Shown here: in pieces, positions 11,876-24,672 of the stretch | How positions within the stretch are numbered: the first letter of the stretch is position 1 | Layout: every line of letters begins with the position of its first letter | Assembly (NCBI GenBank): GCA_021014945.1 | Contig: MU266575.1 | Span: 1 to 40,106, forward strand | Direction of reading: 5' to 3' | Length of the DNA stretch: 40,106 nt | Source: Leucogyrophana mollusca | Lineage: Eukaryota > Basidiomycota > Agaricomycetes > Boletales | Translations under genes and position numbers: made by a program | Notes under the pieces: generated by a model | What the model was told of the DNA's origin: nothing | What the model saw: only the letters and a program-made list of their open reading frames with translations | Databases searched by the model: none

Positions 11876-13663
11876 ATGTCGGATCTCATCCATGAATTGT
11901 TTGTCATTCGATCCGCGGATTACCTCTCCAGTATGTTGTTCCCCGTCCTTCAAGCTGCAAATGTATGTAAGCGTGGGCAACGTTTCTAGTGGCGTTAGCT
12001 ACTGCTGTTGCTTATGATCAATGTGAGTGAATCCATATTGCAACAGTGCTTTCGTTGTTGATAGAGGAATCTGTAACTCAGTGCTCAACTTTTCACAAGA
12101 GGTCGGTGTTGGAAAATATCCAATGCCCATCCCCCACTGATTGTATCAAATCTGCTTTGAAGGTGGACCTGATTTGGGTAAGCTATTCATGTCATCAGCG
12201 CAATCAGAGCTCAGCCTAGGCATGATACAGAATCGACGATGGAGTATCGTAACGCTACTCTATTTGCTGGTACGTGCTATTGTCCTATTTGTGGATTATC
12301 TATTAACAGGGTTTAGGCTCGATACTGTGGTTCACTCTCCGTAATGTCCGTTCAAGTTTGTTTCAAGTGTCTTCGTCATAATTGACTCCCTGTGTGGTCG
12401 GTAGCGGGGGGATGGAATGTAAGTAAACAAGTTTTCGACTAACTATAATTGATATCTGATTTCGTCACTGTAGCATCCACGGGTATCGGGTGGACTACTG
12501 CAGTAAGCTGTTGTTCATGTGCTCGAAGCGGATAACATTGTAACAACCTGTCTCATAGCGGTAAATCCTCACTTACATCAAATGCTCTTACTCAATCTGA
12601 GGACGGTGCCCGATATGAATCATTCAGATGTGAGCAAATTCCTTTGTATCTGTGATCCAGTTTGATCATAATTATTGAATCATTTGAAAGTGGAGGCTGC
12701 GCTTCTTGTCGTAGACTGGTCAAGCAACATCTTCGTCATAGCTATGCAAGGTGCATGAATTACGCCACTTTCCATATCTCTCGTCGAGCCTTGATTGTCC
12801 CCCCGTCCCTAGGTATTCTCCTCATGCGTGTCTATGCATTGTGGAATCGATCAAAGAGGGTTCTTGTGTTCCTGGTGGTATGTTTTTTCTGCCAGGTAAT
12901 CGCCGTGGTGGTAATGGCCGGATTGGATGACAATATGCATGTTATGAGGAAATTCGGTGCGCCGGCCTTAATCTCACTGACCTTGCAGCTCTCTGTGATA
13001 ACACATCACCCTAGTTGTGTACGTTGGCCCTACAATCGGCGAGATCGCTCAGGTCATTGACCTCGATGAAGACGTATTCTCACCTCCTCCCGTGATTGGT
13101 GGAGCGCTGCAACTGGCGTTCGATGCAATGTTATTCGTCTTCGCCCTCGTCGCGTTTATAAGGCATACATGGGAATCGAGGAAGACGGCGGGGGGATGGT
13201 CCGTGAACCGTCTAGTGAAGATTTTGGTCCAGGATCAGATGTTCTACTTCTCCGCGTGCGTTAGAGGTGACTGCCTTTTCGGACAGGTCTCGTTGACTAT
13301 AAACCCCGTAGATTTGCTGTGTGGATGGCTGTCGGTATTCCGGTAAGTGAAGACCGCATTGGCCCGGAGCTATTCCATTCAGTGTTTGTGCCCCGCGTTT
13401 AGATCACCACCCTGGAGACGGATATAGCTTCTAACGTCATTGGCGCGATAGTCGTTGTTGCCGGCCCTCGCATGGTGATCAGCCTTCGTGCTCAGGAGCT
13501 CAAATTGACGGCGGGAACCTTTGAGGAAGACCTGAGTACCATTCAGTTCGGTGCCCGGGACCCTCCTGCTGCAACTCAAACGGACGCAGAAGAAGAGGGA
13601 CCTGAGGAGGGACATACACGCCGCAGGGCTCTCTTCGAACCAGAGTCTGTGGAGTTCTGTTAG
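11876..13663 (+). CDS. DUF6533-domain multi-pass membrane protein (array copy 4)
   Basis: Same family and exon plan as copies 1-3. Exon 1 is 55 nt (11876-11930), exon 2 ends with VAYDQ, and micro-exons follow for VLNFSQE and VDLIW. Exons for NRRWSIVTLLYLL, ARYCGSLSV and TGIGWTTA come next. Membrane exons contain DWSSNIFVIAMQ, ILLMRVYALWN and VYVGPTIGEIAQ with DQMFYF. The last two exons encode FAVWMAVGIP and an Arg/Glu-rich tail ending at the TAG at 13661-13663. No frameshift is visible. Unlike copies 1-3, intron 2 has a normal GT donor, which suggests that copies 4 and 5 are a separate lineage. One boundary (around 12559-12629) needs RNA data. Confidence 0.8.
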
Positions 13664-14072
13664 CATGTTGGTGCTAGTTATTATCTTTGCCTTCGCCCCG
13701 CGTACGCTGGAATCCGTTAAGAAGCAAGGAAAGGTTCTTTACTAGTTTGTAATGATACCACTGATACTTCGGAGTGCCGTGGATCCTCCAAGTTCTCCGT
13801 GCTCCTCTGCGGACGGACTCCATTCGAATTCGGTACCTTACAGGGACGTTTGATCCCTTTTCTCTGCCGCATGTAAGTATCGACAGCTTGGTGCTGACAA
13901 CGGTTGGCGACGTTTATCATCAAATTCTGGTGCGACGTCTTGTAACCTAGGGGGCGGTGATACAGATGATACTCACTCGTCACGTCGACCGTTCGACGCT
14001 CGCGAGATAAACATGCTACATAGCATAAGAACTTCGAGCACTCCAACCCAAAATCTCGAGTCTAATTGCGTC
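13664..14072. other. Intergenic between DUF6533 copies 4 and 5
   Basis: About 400 bp in a head-to-tail arrangement. It presumably holds the end of copy 4 and the promoter remnant of copy 5. No gene or repeat is seen. Confidence 0.5.
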
Positions 14073-15393
14073 ATGGATTCTTTCGTCCAGGATCTCTACG
14101 TGATCCAATCCGTGTATTATTTCCATGGTAAGCCATCTTATCGTATAGCATACAACTCTCTCATTTCAATAATGTTCTCCTTGTGACCGGTTGCAGCATC
14201 GGCCACTCTTGTGTGTGCCCAAGGTCAGTAGACTGGTCTCACATCCACTCCACGGCCTGACATTCCCAGTCCTTACCTTTCCACAAAGGTCGTTAATGTT
14301 CAGTATCTCCTTACGAATGAGACTGAAACATCATATCGGAGGTGGACTTAATCTGGGTATATATCTCCGATTTTGTTCAAGATTCAAACTCATCGCGCTG
14401 GTAGAACCGGCGCTGGAGCCTCGCGACGATACTTTATTTTATGGTACGTGTACCTCGCTTGTCCACCAGGAAATATGGCGTAAGCCATTCAACCATATTC
14501 CAGGCTCGATACGGTGCTGTCAGTGCTGTTACTACCAGCTTTCAATCTTTAACTAACTTCACTGCGCTTTCCATAACAGGGGTGCTGCGAGTAGGGCGCT
14601 CTTCGAACCCAGATCACGAGTGCACTGAATACCTGTCACAGGTGCCGTGCGTCTCAACTGGACTATCGCAGTAAGCCTGCTCCTCGGTTCCATGTAGTCA
14701 ATCACCCTCTGCCAACCGGAACTACGGGAGTAATGTCCAGTTTAAAGACACCTTGCTATTCTCTGACCTGGCAGTAGCAATAGAAGAGGTGAGCGCAATT
14801 TGAGTTGGTTGCAATCTCCAAGCAATTAGCTCAAAATTACGCCCATTCTGAAGCTGAATTCCTATTAATCACTGTGGACCGGTTGGAAAATGTATTTACC
14901 ACTTCAATGCAAGGTGTGTAAATCGTGTCGTCCGGGGGGACTGCAGTTGATTCTCTAGCAGTCCTTCTCATGAGGGCTTATGCCTTCTTAAACCGCTCCA
15001 GGAAGGCACGGGTCGTACTGCTAGCGCCCTTTTGTTGCCAGACTATTGCAGTGGTGGTCCTGGCCGGAATGCAATACAACTATCCCGCCACGGGAAAATA
15101 TTGTACGTTTTTGTTTGACCCAACACCGGTATTACTTCGATTCGACCAACTTCATTGCATTCATGTCTCTCGGTGCTCCCATTGGCAGCGTCGCACAAGA
15201 GGTCGGCGCTGACGCATCTGCATTCGGATACCTACCGGAGATCGAAACGGGTCTCCAGGTGGTATTTGACGTGGTGGTGTTCGTTTTCGCGTTTTTTGCA
15301 TTTGTAACACATATTCTGGAAGCCCGGAGATCGGATGGTGGACGGTGAACCCTCTGGTGAAGATATTGGTCGCGGACCAAATGCTTTACTATG
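14073..15393 (+). pseudogene. DUF6533-domain membrane protein, array copy 5, decayed and truncated
   Basis: The 5' half keeps the family plan: a 55-nt exon 1, micro-exons for VLTFPQ/R-like and VDLIW, then NRRWSLATILYFM, ARYGAV, VRLNWTIA and ILLMRAYA-type exons. Four lesions are visible. The donor after the ARYGAV exon (near 14541) is not GT or GC at the homologous place. The intron starting near 15104 has no AG before the FMSLGAPIGSV exon. At about 15340 the DGKW codons have lost 4 nt, which shifts the frame. The two 3'-terminal exons present in the other copies are absent after 15393. Retained similarity suggests fairly recent decay. Confidence 0.7.
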
Positions 15394-15661
15394 GTATGTT
15401 GCGAACTTTTCCCGAGGGGTGTTCGCTCAGCGCTGGACGACTAGTTGCGTGATCTATGAGGCTCTTGATCTCCTGGTAGATGCCCCCGGTGTCCCTCAGG
15501 TTAGCGGATAGACCCATCTTGTAGTTATCGCTGTGATGGGCCACAACTCGAGCAGTTTGGACGCCAAGTGTGCGCTCTATCATGCGCAAAGTCATGGGCT
15601 GTATACACAACAAATCTCGAAAGGGGTCAGGCATAGCCTCAAAGAATACACGCGGAACGAA
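15389..15661 (-). pseudogene. Orphan 3' exon of an unrecognised gene
   Basis: A minus-strand open stretch follows a plausible acceptor (…GTGAG before 15661). It encodes about 90 residues beginning FVPRVFFEAMPDPFRDLL and containing HHSDNYKMGLSANLRDTGG. The composition looks like a real protein, but I cannot name the family. The stop of the alpha/beta hydrolase lies immediately upstream at 15682, so no upstream exon of this gene remains and it cannot be a complete gene here. It is tail-to-tail with decayed DUF6533 copy 5, consistent with a rearrangement breakpoint. Confidence 0.35.
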
Positions 15662-15681
15662 CTCACAGGATTATAATGATG

Positions 15682-16963
15682 CTATGAGTCCTCCACCGAT
15701 AACCACTCCGCTATCCGCTCCAGCGTTTGACCCACTTCTGGCTCGTGCCAAGGGAAGAGTATAAAGTCGTGCAACGCATCAGCCGCCTCATAGTACTCAA
15801 TCTTCCCTGCACTCCTGCCCTCTCCCATATCCGCTTCCATCTTCCACCTCAACGACAGGATAGAATCCATCAGCGGCTCCGCCCCACCCGCACATAAGAA
15901 CGTCCGCGGGAAACCCTGAAACCGCGCACGCACGCACGGGTTGAGGGACGCAGGGGAGATATACCTGCATCGCTCGGCGATACCGAAGCCGAATGGCCCG
16001 AGAAAAGCACTCTTTGCGTAGCTTACGCGCGTGGCGGACCGCCCTGCGGAGTAGTCTGTGCTGTAGTGCGTTGAGAGCGATGATAGAGGACCTTCGTGTG
16101 ATGAGCCGATGTCAGACCAAGGGGAAAGAAGGATGAGAGCTCGTGGGGGGGCTGGGAGGTTGACAAACGTGTCTTGCTGATATTCCAGAAGATAACGTAT
16201 GAATGCCAAGGCAAGGTTACCACCAGCTGAATCACCCTGAACGATGATATCTGCGGGAGAGAATCCGACCACGTTCACTAGGTAGTTATACCCAGCAATC
16301 GCATCCAGAAGTGCTGCAGGGAACGGGTTGCTCACTTCGTATGGCGCAGCCGTAGACAGCCTGTACTCGATCGCGAACGTCCGCGTGATGGATTTGCAGT
16401 ACTTGAGGATACCCCGTGCGATATTTGCAGTGGGGTCGCGGGGGTGGGCGGAGAGCTGAATATACGCACCGCCGTGTAAGCGATAAAGCACTTTATCGCC
16501 CGGCTGCGGAGGTGCGCCTGCGGAGAGGTTCTCGTCTCGGTCAATCCAGTAGCCTGGTATACGTGCAGGCCTGACGTCTGCCACTGAGGCCCATGTTGTG
16601 AGCTCTCCCGTGATTAACTGTGGAACACCGTCAACCCAGACACCCTTGATACCTGGCCCATCAGTGATGGCGTGGTGAGTTGGGAAGGTGGTCAGTGCAC
16701 CTGTTCTAGCGCTCGTTCAGCTTCAAGTTCTCAAGGCATCCCGCAATGACGAGGGTGTACATGACGTACTTTTGGGTCATTCGGAAGAGATGGCGGAAAA
16801 ATTTGACGAGGACGGATCGTTTGACAGTCCATGACGGTCTCGGGCGCCATGATACTGGAGTTGACACTAAAAACCAGTATGGCACTCGTACAAAAGTCGT
16901 GGTGATGATCTGGTATGTCAGATAAAGGCCAAAGTATGGCTGGTGTCGCAGCTCGTATACCAT
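15682..16963 (-). CDS. Alpha/beta hydrolase of the hormone-sensitive-lipase type (alpha/beta-hydrolase fold-3)
   Basis: Likely a carboxylesterase or lipase acting on small acyl esters; the substrate is unknown. Two exons (16963-16770 and 16705-15682) join in phase 2 and give 405 residues, checked by length. The N-terminal 60 residues are hydrophobic and aromatic and may anchor the protein in a membrane. The oxyanion-hole motif HGGA is at about 142-145 and the nucleophile elbow GDSAGG has Ser at about 224. The probable acid is Asp345 (EPLMDS) and the catalytic His is about 377 (ALHDF). The family motif is normally HGGG/HGGA, so the triad looks complete. The intron donor is GTACGT and the acceptor CTAG. 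Its 3' neighbour is an orphan exon and it has no operon-like partner. Confidence 0.88.
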
Positions 16964-17498
16964 GCAGCCAGTATGCAGCCGTCGTTTGTTTGTTGAGGTT
17001 CAAAGGGCTCGGGGGGTCACCGAAACGTGGGCTCCGCCGGGACGCTGTGAATGGTTACGTTTATACATAGCTCTGCGCGTTATCAGCGGCAAGACACAGG
17101 CTGATGGTGCCGAGGCGGTACGTTCATCAGCTGGGTATAGCGCTGGCTGTACCTTGTATTGCCCAGAGCTGTAGCAACCCACTAGTATGAAGCCAAAACA
17201 TCTCCAGGGACAAAGGGTTTCAACGGAATATGATTCACACTCAACGGAGTTTCTGATCTGCCTACAGGAGACTACTATGATACACAGGCGAGCTCATTCG
17301 TGGATGGTAGGTTAATACAGCGCTATTTACTTGTCGTGAAGGTCGTGACAATAAGAAGGAAAATAGAACATTAGAGCATTCCGGATGCTTCGACCAATTA
17401 TTTAGTTGAGCCTGATTAACAACAACCTTGGTAAGGGTCAATCAGACGCAATTCCCAGAGAGAGATCCGTTTGGTACTCACTTGAGACGATAAGTTCT
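16964..17498. other. Intergenic upstream of the hydrolase gene
   Basis: About 535 bp lie between the hydrolase start and the 3' end of the phosphatase gene, both minus strand. Small ORFs here have no splice-linked partners. No element is seen. Confidence 0.5.
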
Positions 17499-18110
17499 TT
17501 ATACCATAATCATCCGAGGACTTTGGAAGTTCTTCACGAAATCGAACTGGGCCCCGGTCTCGGGACTGTGCGGGAAGCGCTTACACTTCTCCACGGTCTT
17601 CCACTCGTTCGCGATGATGCGTAGAGCGTCTTCACCGTCCTTCGCTACCCCACATTCTACCAACCAGCACCCTATGACCATCCCAGTTCTCCCTATGCCG
17701 CCACGGCAGTGCACAGCGCTGATTCGCCCCTCCTCTTCGTTCTCCCGCAGCACGCTGAGTATCTCGCACATGTAGTCAACAGAATCCGGCAAGGAGCGGT
17801 CCCGAATGGGGAAGCTGTGGTATTCGATGTCTGATACATCGATTCCGTGAGCTTTGGCTTGCTTTGGGAGGTGTGGGGTGTAAGGCGAGAGCTCGCCGCA
17901 TTCGGTGAGGTCGATGAAAGTGCGCACGCCCGCTGACAGCAGTGCGTCTATTTTCTGCTTTGTCTCGTAGGGTGACCACGGATATTCGCATGCTAGCAGG
18001 AGTGGCGTCGCCCAGTATGAGTTCGGGATGGGCCGAGGGCACATGGAGTTCATAGGCCATCCCCGAGTTGGAGAGGGTAAGACGAGAACCTCATTGAATT
18101 TTGCGGGCAT
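17499..18110 (-). CDS. Protein-tyrosine / dual-specificity-like phosphatase
   Basis: A small cysteine-based phosphatase of 203 residues without introns from the chosen ATG at 18110. The P-loop is HCRGGIGRTG with the nucleophile Cys at about 135 and Arg at about 141, matching CX5R(S/T). A general-acid candidate Asp lies in the RDRSLPDS loop (about 104-109). The N-terminal part has the IDLTE strand typical of atypical DSP/CDKN3-like enzymes. The frame stays open upstream to 18434, but the extension is Pro/Cys/Arg-rich with no domain and lies in the likely promoter, so I chose the internal Met. Substrate is unknown. It is divergent from the alpha-glucosidase gene. Confidence 0.85.
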   Translation of the reverse strand: MPAKFNEVLVLPSPTRGWPMNSMCPRPIPNSYWATPLLLACEYPWSPYETKQKIDALLSAGVRTFIDLTECGELSPYTPHLPKQAKAHGIDVSDIEYHSFPIRDRSLPDSVDYMCEILSVLRENEEEGRISAVHCRGGIGRTGMVIGCWLVECGVAKDGEDALRIIANEWKTVEKCKRFPHSPETGAQFDFVKNFQSPRMIMV

Positions 18111-21379
<3,269 letters not shown>

Positions 21380-21785
21380 GTAGCGTCTGCTCCGCTGAGG
21401 AGAAGCATCAATATACGAGGTCTGTATTGCGACGAGGTCAAGTTCATGATGACCTTCTGACAAGACAACAAGGTATGTATATTGTGTGGTATGTAAATGT
21501 AATCCAGTACATACGATACAACATCTAGTTTATAGGACATGGGCCTGCTCATGATTGAAAGGACCCGGCCTCGATAAAACAACTGACAGGTGCATGTGTA
21601 TGAGTCAGGTTGATGAAATACATCACTTCTCTGAGTGATGTGACAAGAACGTGGGGAAGTCTAGAGGAGTCATACAAACAACGTGCCCCTGGGCACGGAA
21701 CCCTCATACCACATATCAATAACTGTAGATAGGGGAAAGAACGGAAGGGGGCGTGGGTAATGAATGCCAGGGCAGTGCTCAGCAC
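21380..21785. other. Convergent intergenic region
   Basis: About 400 bp between the 3' ends of the alpha-glucosidase (plus) and the glycopeptide gene (minus). It presumably holds polyadenylation signals for both. No gene is seen. Confidence 0.5.
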
Positions 21786-23446
21786 TTAATAGTTGGAACG
21801 GTGGCGACGATGCTTGTGCATGGCACGGCTACTCGGTGCACGCATGGTTTGAGTACTGGTGCCGGATGTCCGAGTTTTGCATCTCTTCGTAGAAGCTGAC
21901 GATGTGCTGGACGTCGCAGGCGTCGAAGGGCCTCCATTAGTCGATGGAGAGGATGAGGAAGCGCTGGCGCTCGAAGGAGAAGGAGGCACTTGAGAAGGGG
22001 CAGATGATGAAGCTGCAGAGCACGAATGAATGGCGTGAGAAGGGGCAGATGATGAAGCTGCAGAGCACGAATGAATGGCGGACGAAGTGGCAGAAGACGA
22101 TGAATTTGACTCTGAAGTAATGGCGGATGAAGTGGCAGGAGACGATGAACTTGACGCCGAAGTAATGGCGGACGAAGTGGCAGAAGACGATGAATTTGAC
22201 TCTGAAGTAATGGCGGATGAAGTGGCAGGAGACGATGAACTTGACGCTGAAGTAATGGCGGACGAAGTGGTAGAAAACGACAAACCCGATGTTGAAGTAG
22301 TGGTGGACGAAGTGGCAGTAGACGACGAGCTTGACGTTGAAATAGTGTCGGACGAAGTGGCAGATGATGACGAGCTTGACGTTGAAGTAGTGGCGCACGA
22401 AGTGGCAGGCGATGACGAACTTGACGTTGAAATGGTTGCTATCGAACTAGACGGGGCTGTTGACGGAGTCGCACCGGAAACAAAGTCGGACGCATTTGCA
22501 CAGAATGCGATAAGCAAGTTTACCTGTGCCAGTTGAACGAGGAGATTTCTAGGCTGGGTGGAAGTTGGACTTACATTGTCATCTTGGCAACTAACTTGAA
22601 CTTGGTTATCGTTCGGCTGGAAAAATGCACTGGAACATGTGGGGTCAGCGCCTGTCGGTATCAAAATGAGGATATCATCAAGTTATATCACGCTATAGAA
22701 GCGTACAAGTCGACCCAATTCCATCGCAGCCGTTATAGTATCTAGGAAAGAGTCGAGTTCATTCTAGTGAGTATTCAGTTAGAGACGATTTACTCACGCG
22801 AACGAAGTCTCGACGTTGTAAGCGTGGCTATGCAAATCAAGGTTTAGCCAGACTACCCTGCAGCCAACTTAAAAGGTACAACTTACGGGGGAATCAACGA
22901 GATGTCAGTACTAGATCCACAGCCCTCGCAGACAGAGTTGATTAGGGTCATCTCCAAGAGCGCGCAATTTTCACCGTTTGTGAGGCATGGTCCTACGAAA
23001 GATAAAAGGTGTCAGATAAATGCGGCCACTACTCCTTGGGATAGCGTTTGGAACGTGCCGGTTTGAAGGTAACTAACCATGCGAAGCTGTAGTGAGTTAA
23101 CAGTACCGCAAGAGACGAGCACGAACTCACGCGATACCGGAGAACGGAGCGTCTGTTGTGTAGTCTTGCCCATTGGAAATGTTCTTTCCGTCATATACCA
23201 AAGCAGGCTACAGGTCGACGGTCGTACAGCGCATCGGCATGACAGCCTGAAGTGTAAAAAATAAATATCTTACTGTTCCATAGCCACACCTAAAGGTCAA
23301 CCAGCGCTGTCATCAGTAAATTTTCTCCGTTCATCATAGCTGTGGAGCGCCTACTGGTTGACAAACTTGATAGTGTGGGACTCGGCACTGACACCGATAG
23401 CGGCAAGGACAGCGAGGAGAAGGCTAACAAAGAGCGTCAACTCCAT
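21786..23446 (-). CDS. Secreted glycopeptide-family protein with Ser/Thr-rich repeat tail
   Basis: Likely an extracellular or cell-wall protein. Nine exons (23446-23355, 23289-23274, 23207-23131, 23072-23059, 22992-22887, 22827-22798, 22741-22707, 22651-22575, 22523-21786) sum to 394 codons plus stop. Residues 1-21 form a signal peptide ending GVSA. Residues 22-157 match the Cys-rich basidiomycete 'glycopeptide' pattern: TIKFVN.CGYGTP, AYLQTG.C..NGE.C, SLIPPHAY, YYNGCDG and QVQVSCQ..NVNLLIAFC. Residues 158-394 are a Ser/Ala/Thr-rich tail of about 15-residue units, ending in a basic stretch (HKHRRHRSNY). Family members usually end soon after the last Cys. Exon 4 uses a GC donor at 23058. The last intron is 51 nt, in frame and stop-free, so retention is possible. 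No GPI signal is obvious. Confidence 0.85.
21991..22080. repeat. Perfect 45-bp tandem duplication in the glycopeptide tail
   Basis: Two identical 45-bp units lie at 21991-22035 and 22036-22080. They encode two identical 15-residue Ser/Ala/Cys/His units on the minus strand. The identity indicates very recent duplication or ongoing homogenisation. Confidence 0.9.
22081..22260. repeat. 90-bp higher-order tandem repeat in the glycopeptide tail
   Basis: Two 90-bp units (22081-22170 and 22171-22260) differ at about one position. Each consists of two related 45-bp sub-units that differ in an Ala/Glu position. Diverged 45-bp units continue to about 22430. Lengths are multiples of three, so the reading frame is kept. 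Confidence 0.9.
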
Positions 23447-24672
23447 GATAAAACGTGAAAACGAAAGGAAAGAAGGGGTCAAAAGAACGTTAGGATAGTG
23501 GAAAAACGCAAACCGAAGCACCTTAAATGCGACCAACAGTCAACTTGAACTGATAGCTACATGGCAGCTAACGTTACCTTCCATTCCGGGACGTGATTGC
23601 GATGTGCACCGGTCGACACGTGGGTTGCATCTCCGCTGCGAGGATGTAAGGATCCCCCCAGCTCGTTTTCATCGACAACGGATAACTGTAACAAAAACCG
23701 CCTCTCTTGTGCGGTCAGCCGACTCCCGCTAGATATTTGAACGACTCGACCTCACTTCATAATGGGTTCACGCCATTTCTCGACATATATCTGCCGTTCT
23801 TCCGACTTAGGTCGGTATCTCTGCGACCAAGGCTTCATCAATTGTCCTTCTCAGCACCATACGACAGAGCGCGGAAATAACACTGACAACGTGGAGTCAC
23901 CTGCATGATACCCCAGTCAAGCACGCCGTCTCGAGTCTCGGGCCTTCACGGGGCATTGTGGTTTCTTATCGTCGAGCACGACGTTCCCTGCACGAAGTCT
24001 CCTGCCAACACAGCTCATAGGTCATACTAGGAGTCCAGGAAGCATGGAGTTGACGGGGATCCGTAATTTGTACAATTGTACTGGGAAATCTTTTGTCTCA
24101 GAAACTGCGTCTCTTGTTCTGCCGGCGGCCCGCTTGGACCAACGTAGCTCTGAATGCGAGGGTCCATTGACCTCCTGCTTAGTGGATTTGCAAGTGTCCT
24201 CCCGGACAGTCGGCATATTCACCATGCTCAAGAGGTACGTCTCACATTACTGGTCTGCGTCCAAACATCTCATCTTAATTATTTGCAGCATGATAGCTCG
24301 TGCCCTCCCGGCCGTCCAATCATTTTTATTGTGCTTCTTTCCAAATAAAATAATAATCTCAGTATTATCCCTCGCCTTTCTTTTTATGCCAGTTTTATTT
24401 TACCCCCTGACTTCGAGATGTAGCCGAAGTTTCCACACATCCCTGTGGAGCTCACGGGGACAGCATTCGCTTTTACGGCTGTGTGTTTGGACGACGTGCC
24501 AAATGCAGACGCTCGACGCTTTGGCTCGTTGTTACACGGCTCATTTGTGGCTCGCGTCCACCGAAAAGTGCGTCAGCTGTGAAAGGGACGCTTTCCGGAG
24601 TGTTGCTTTAAACACACCTATCTGCTATAAATATTGCGGTCAAACCTGTTTTACACATCCTCATTAACCGCC
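23447..24672. other. Divergent intergenic region with one doubtful ORF
   Basis: About 1.2 kb between the divergent glycopeptide (minus) and 232-residue protein (plus) genes. A 207-codon plus-strand ORF (24044-24667) has a hydrophobic middle segment but no known motif. It overlaps the TATA-like box of the next gene, so I do not call it a gene. Confidence 0.45.
24626..24633 (+). promoter_or_regulatory. TATA-like box of the 24673 gene
   Basis: TATAAATA lies 40 bp before the ATG at 24673, which would give a very short 5' leader. The call is by motif and position only. Confidence 0.4.

Noticed and set aside
21937..22398. Minus-strand 153-codon ORF rich in RHYF/VKF repeats
   Set aside because: Another open frame of the same 45-bp repeat; no signal peptide, motif or splice partner.
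21991..22430. Repeat cluster that could suggest a CRISPR-like array
   Set aside because: The units are contiguous with no unique spacers, lie inside a eukaryotic coding exon and preserve the reading frame.
22075..22536. Acidic 153-codon plus-strand ORF with ADEV..DDE repeats
   Set aside because: It is antisense to the Ser-rich glycopeptide tail. Because the repeat unit is a multiple of three, several frames stay open, so the ORF is explained by the repeat.
24044..24667. 207-codon plus-strand ORF with a hydrophobic segment
   Set aside because: No recognisable family, and it overlaps the TATA-like box and leader of the 24673 gene. A chance ORF of this length is possible in 40 kb.
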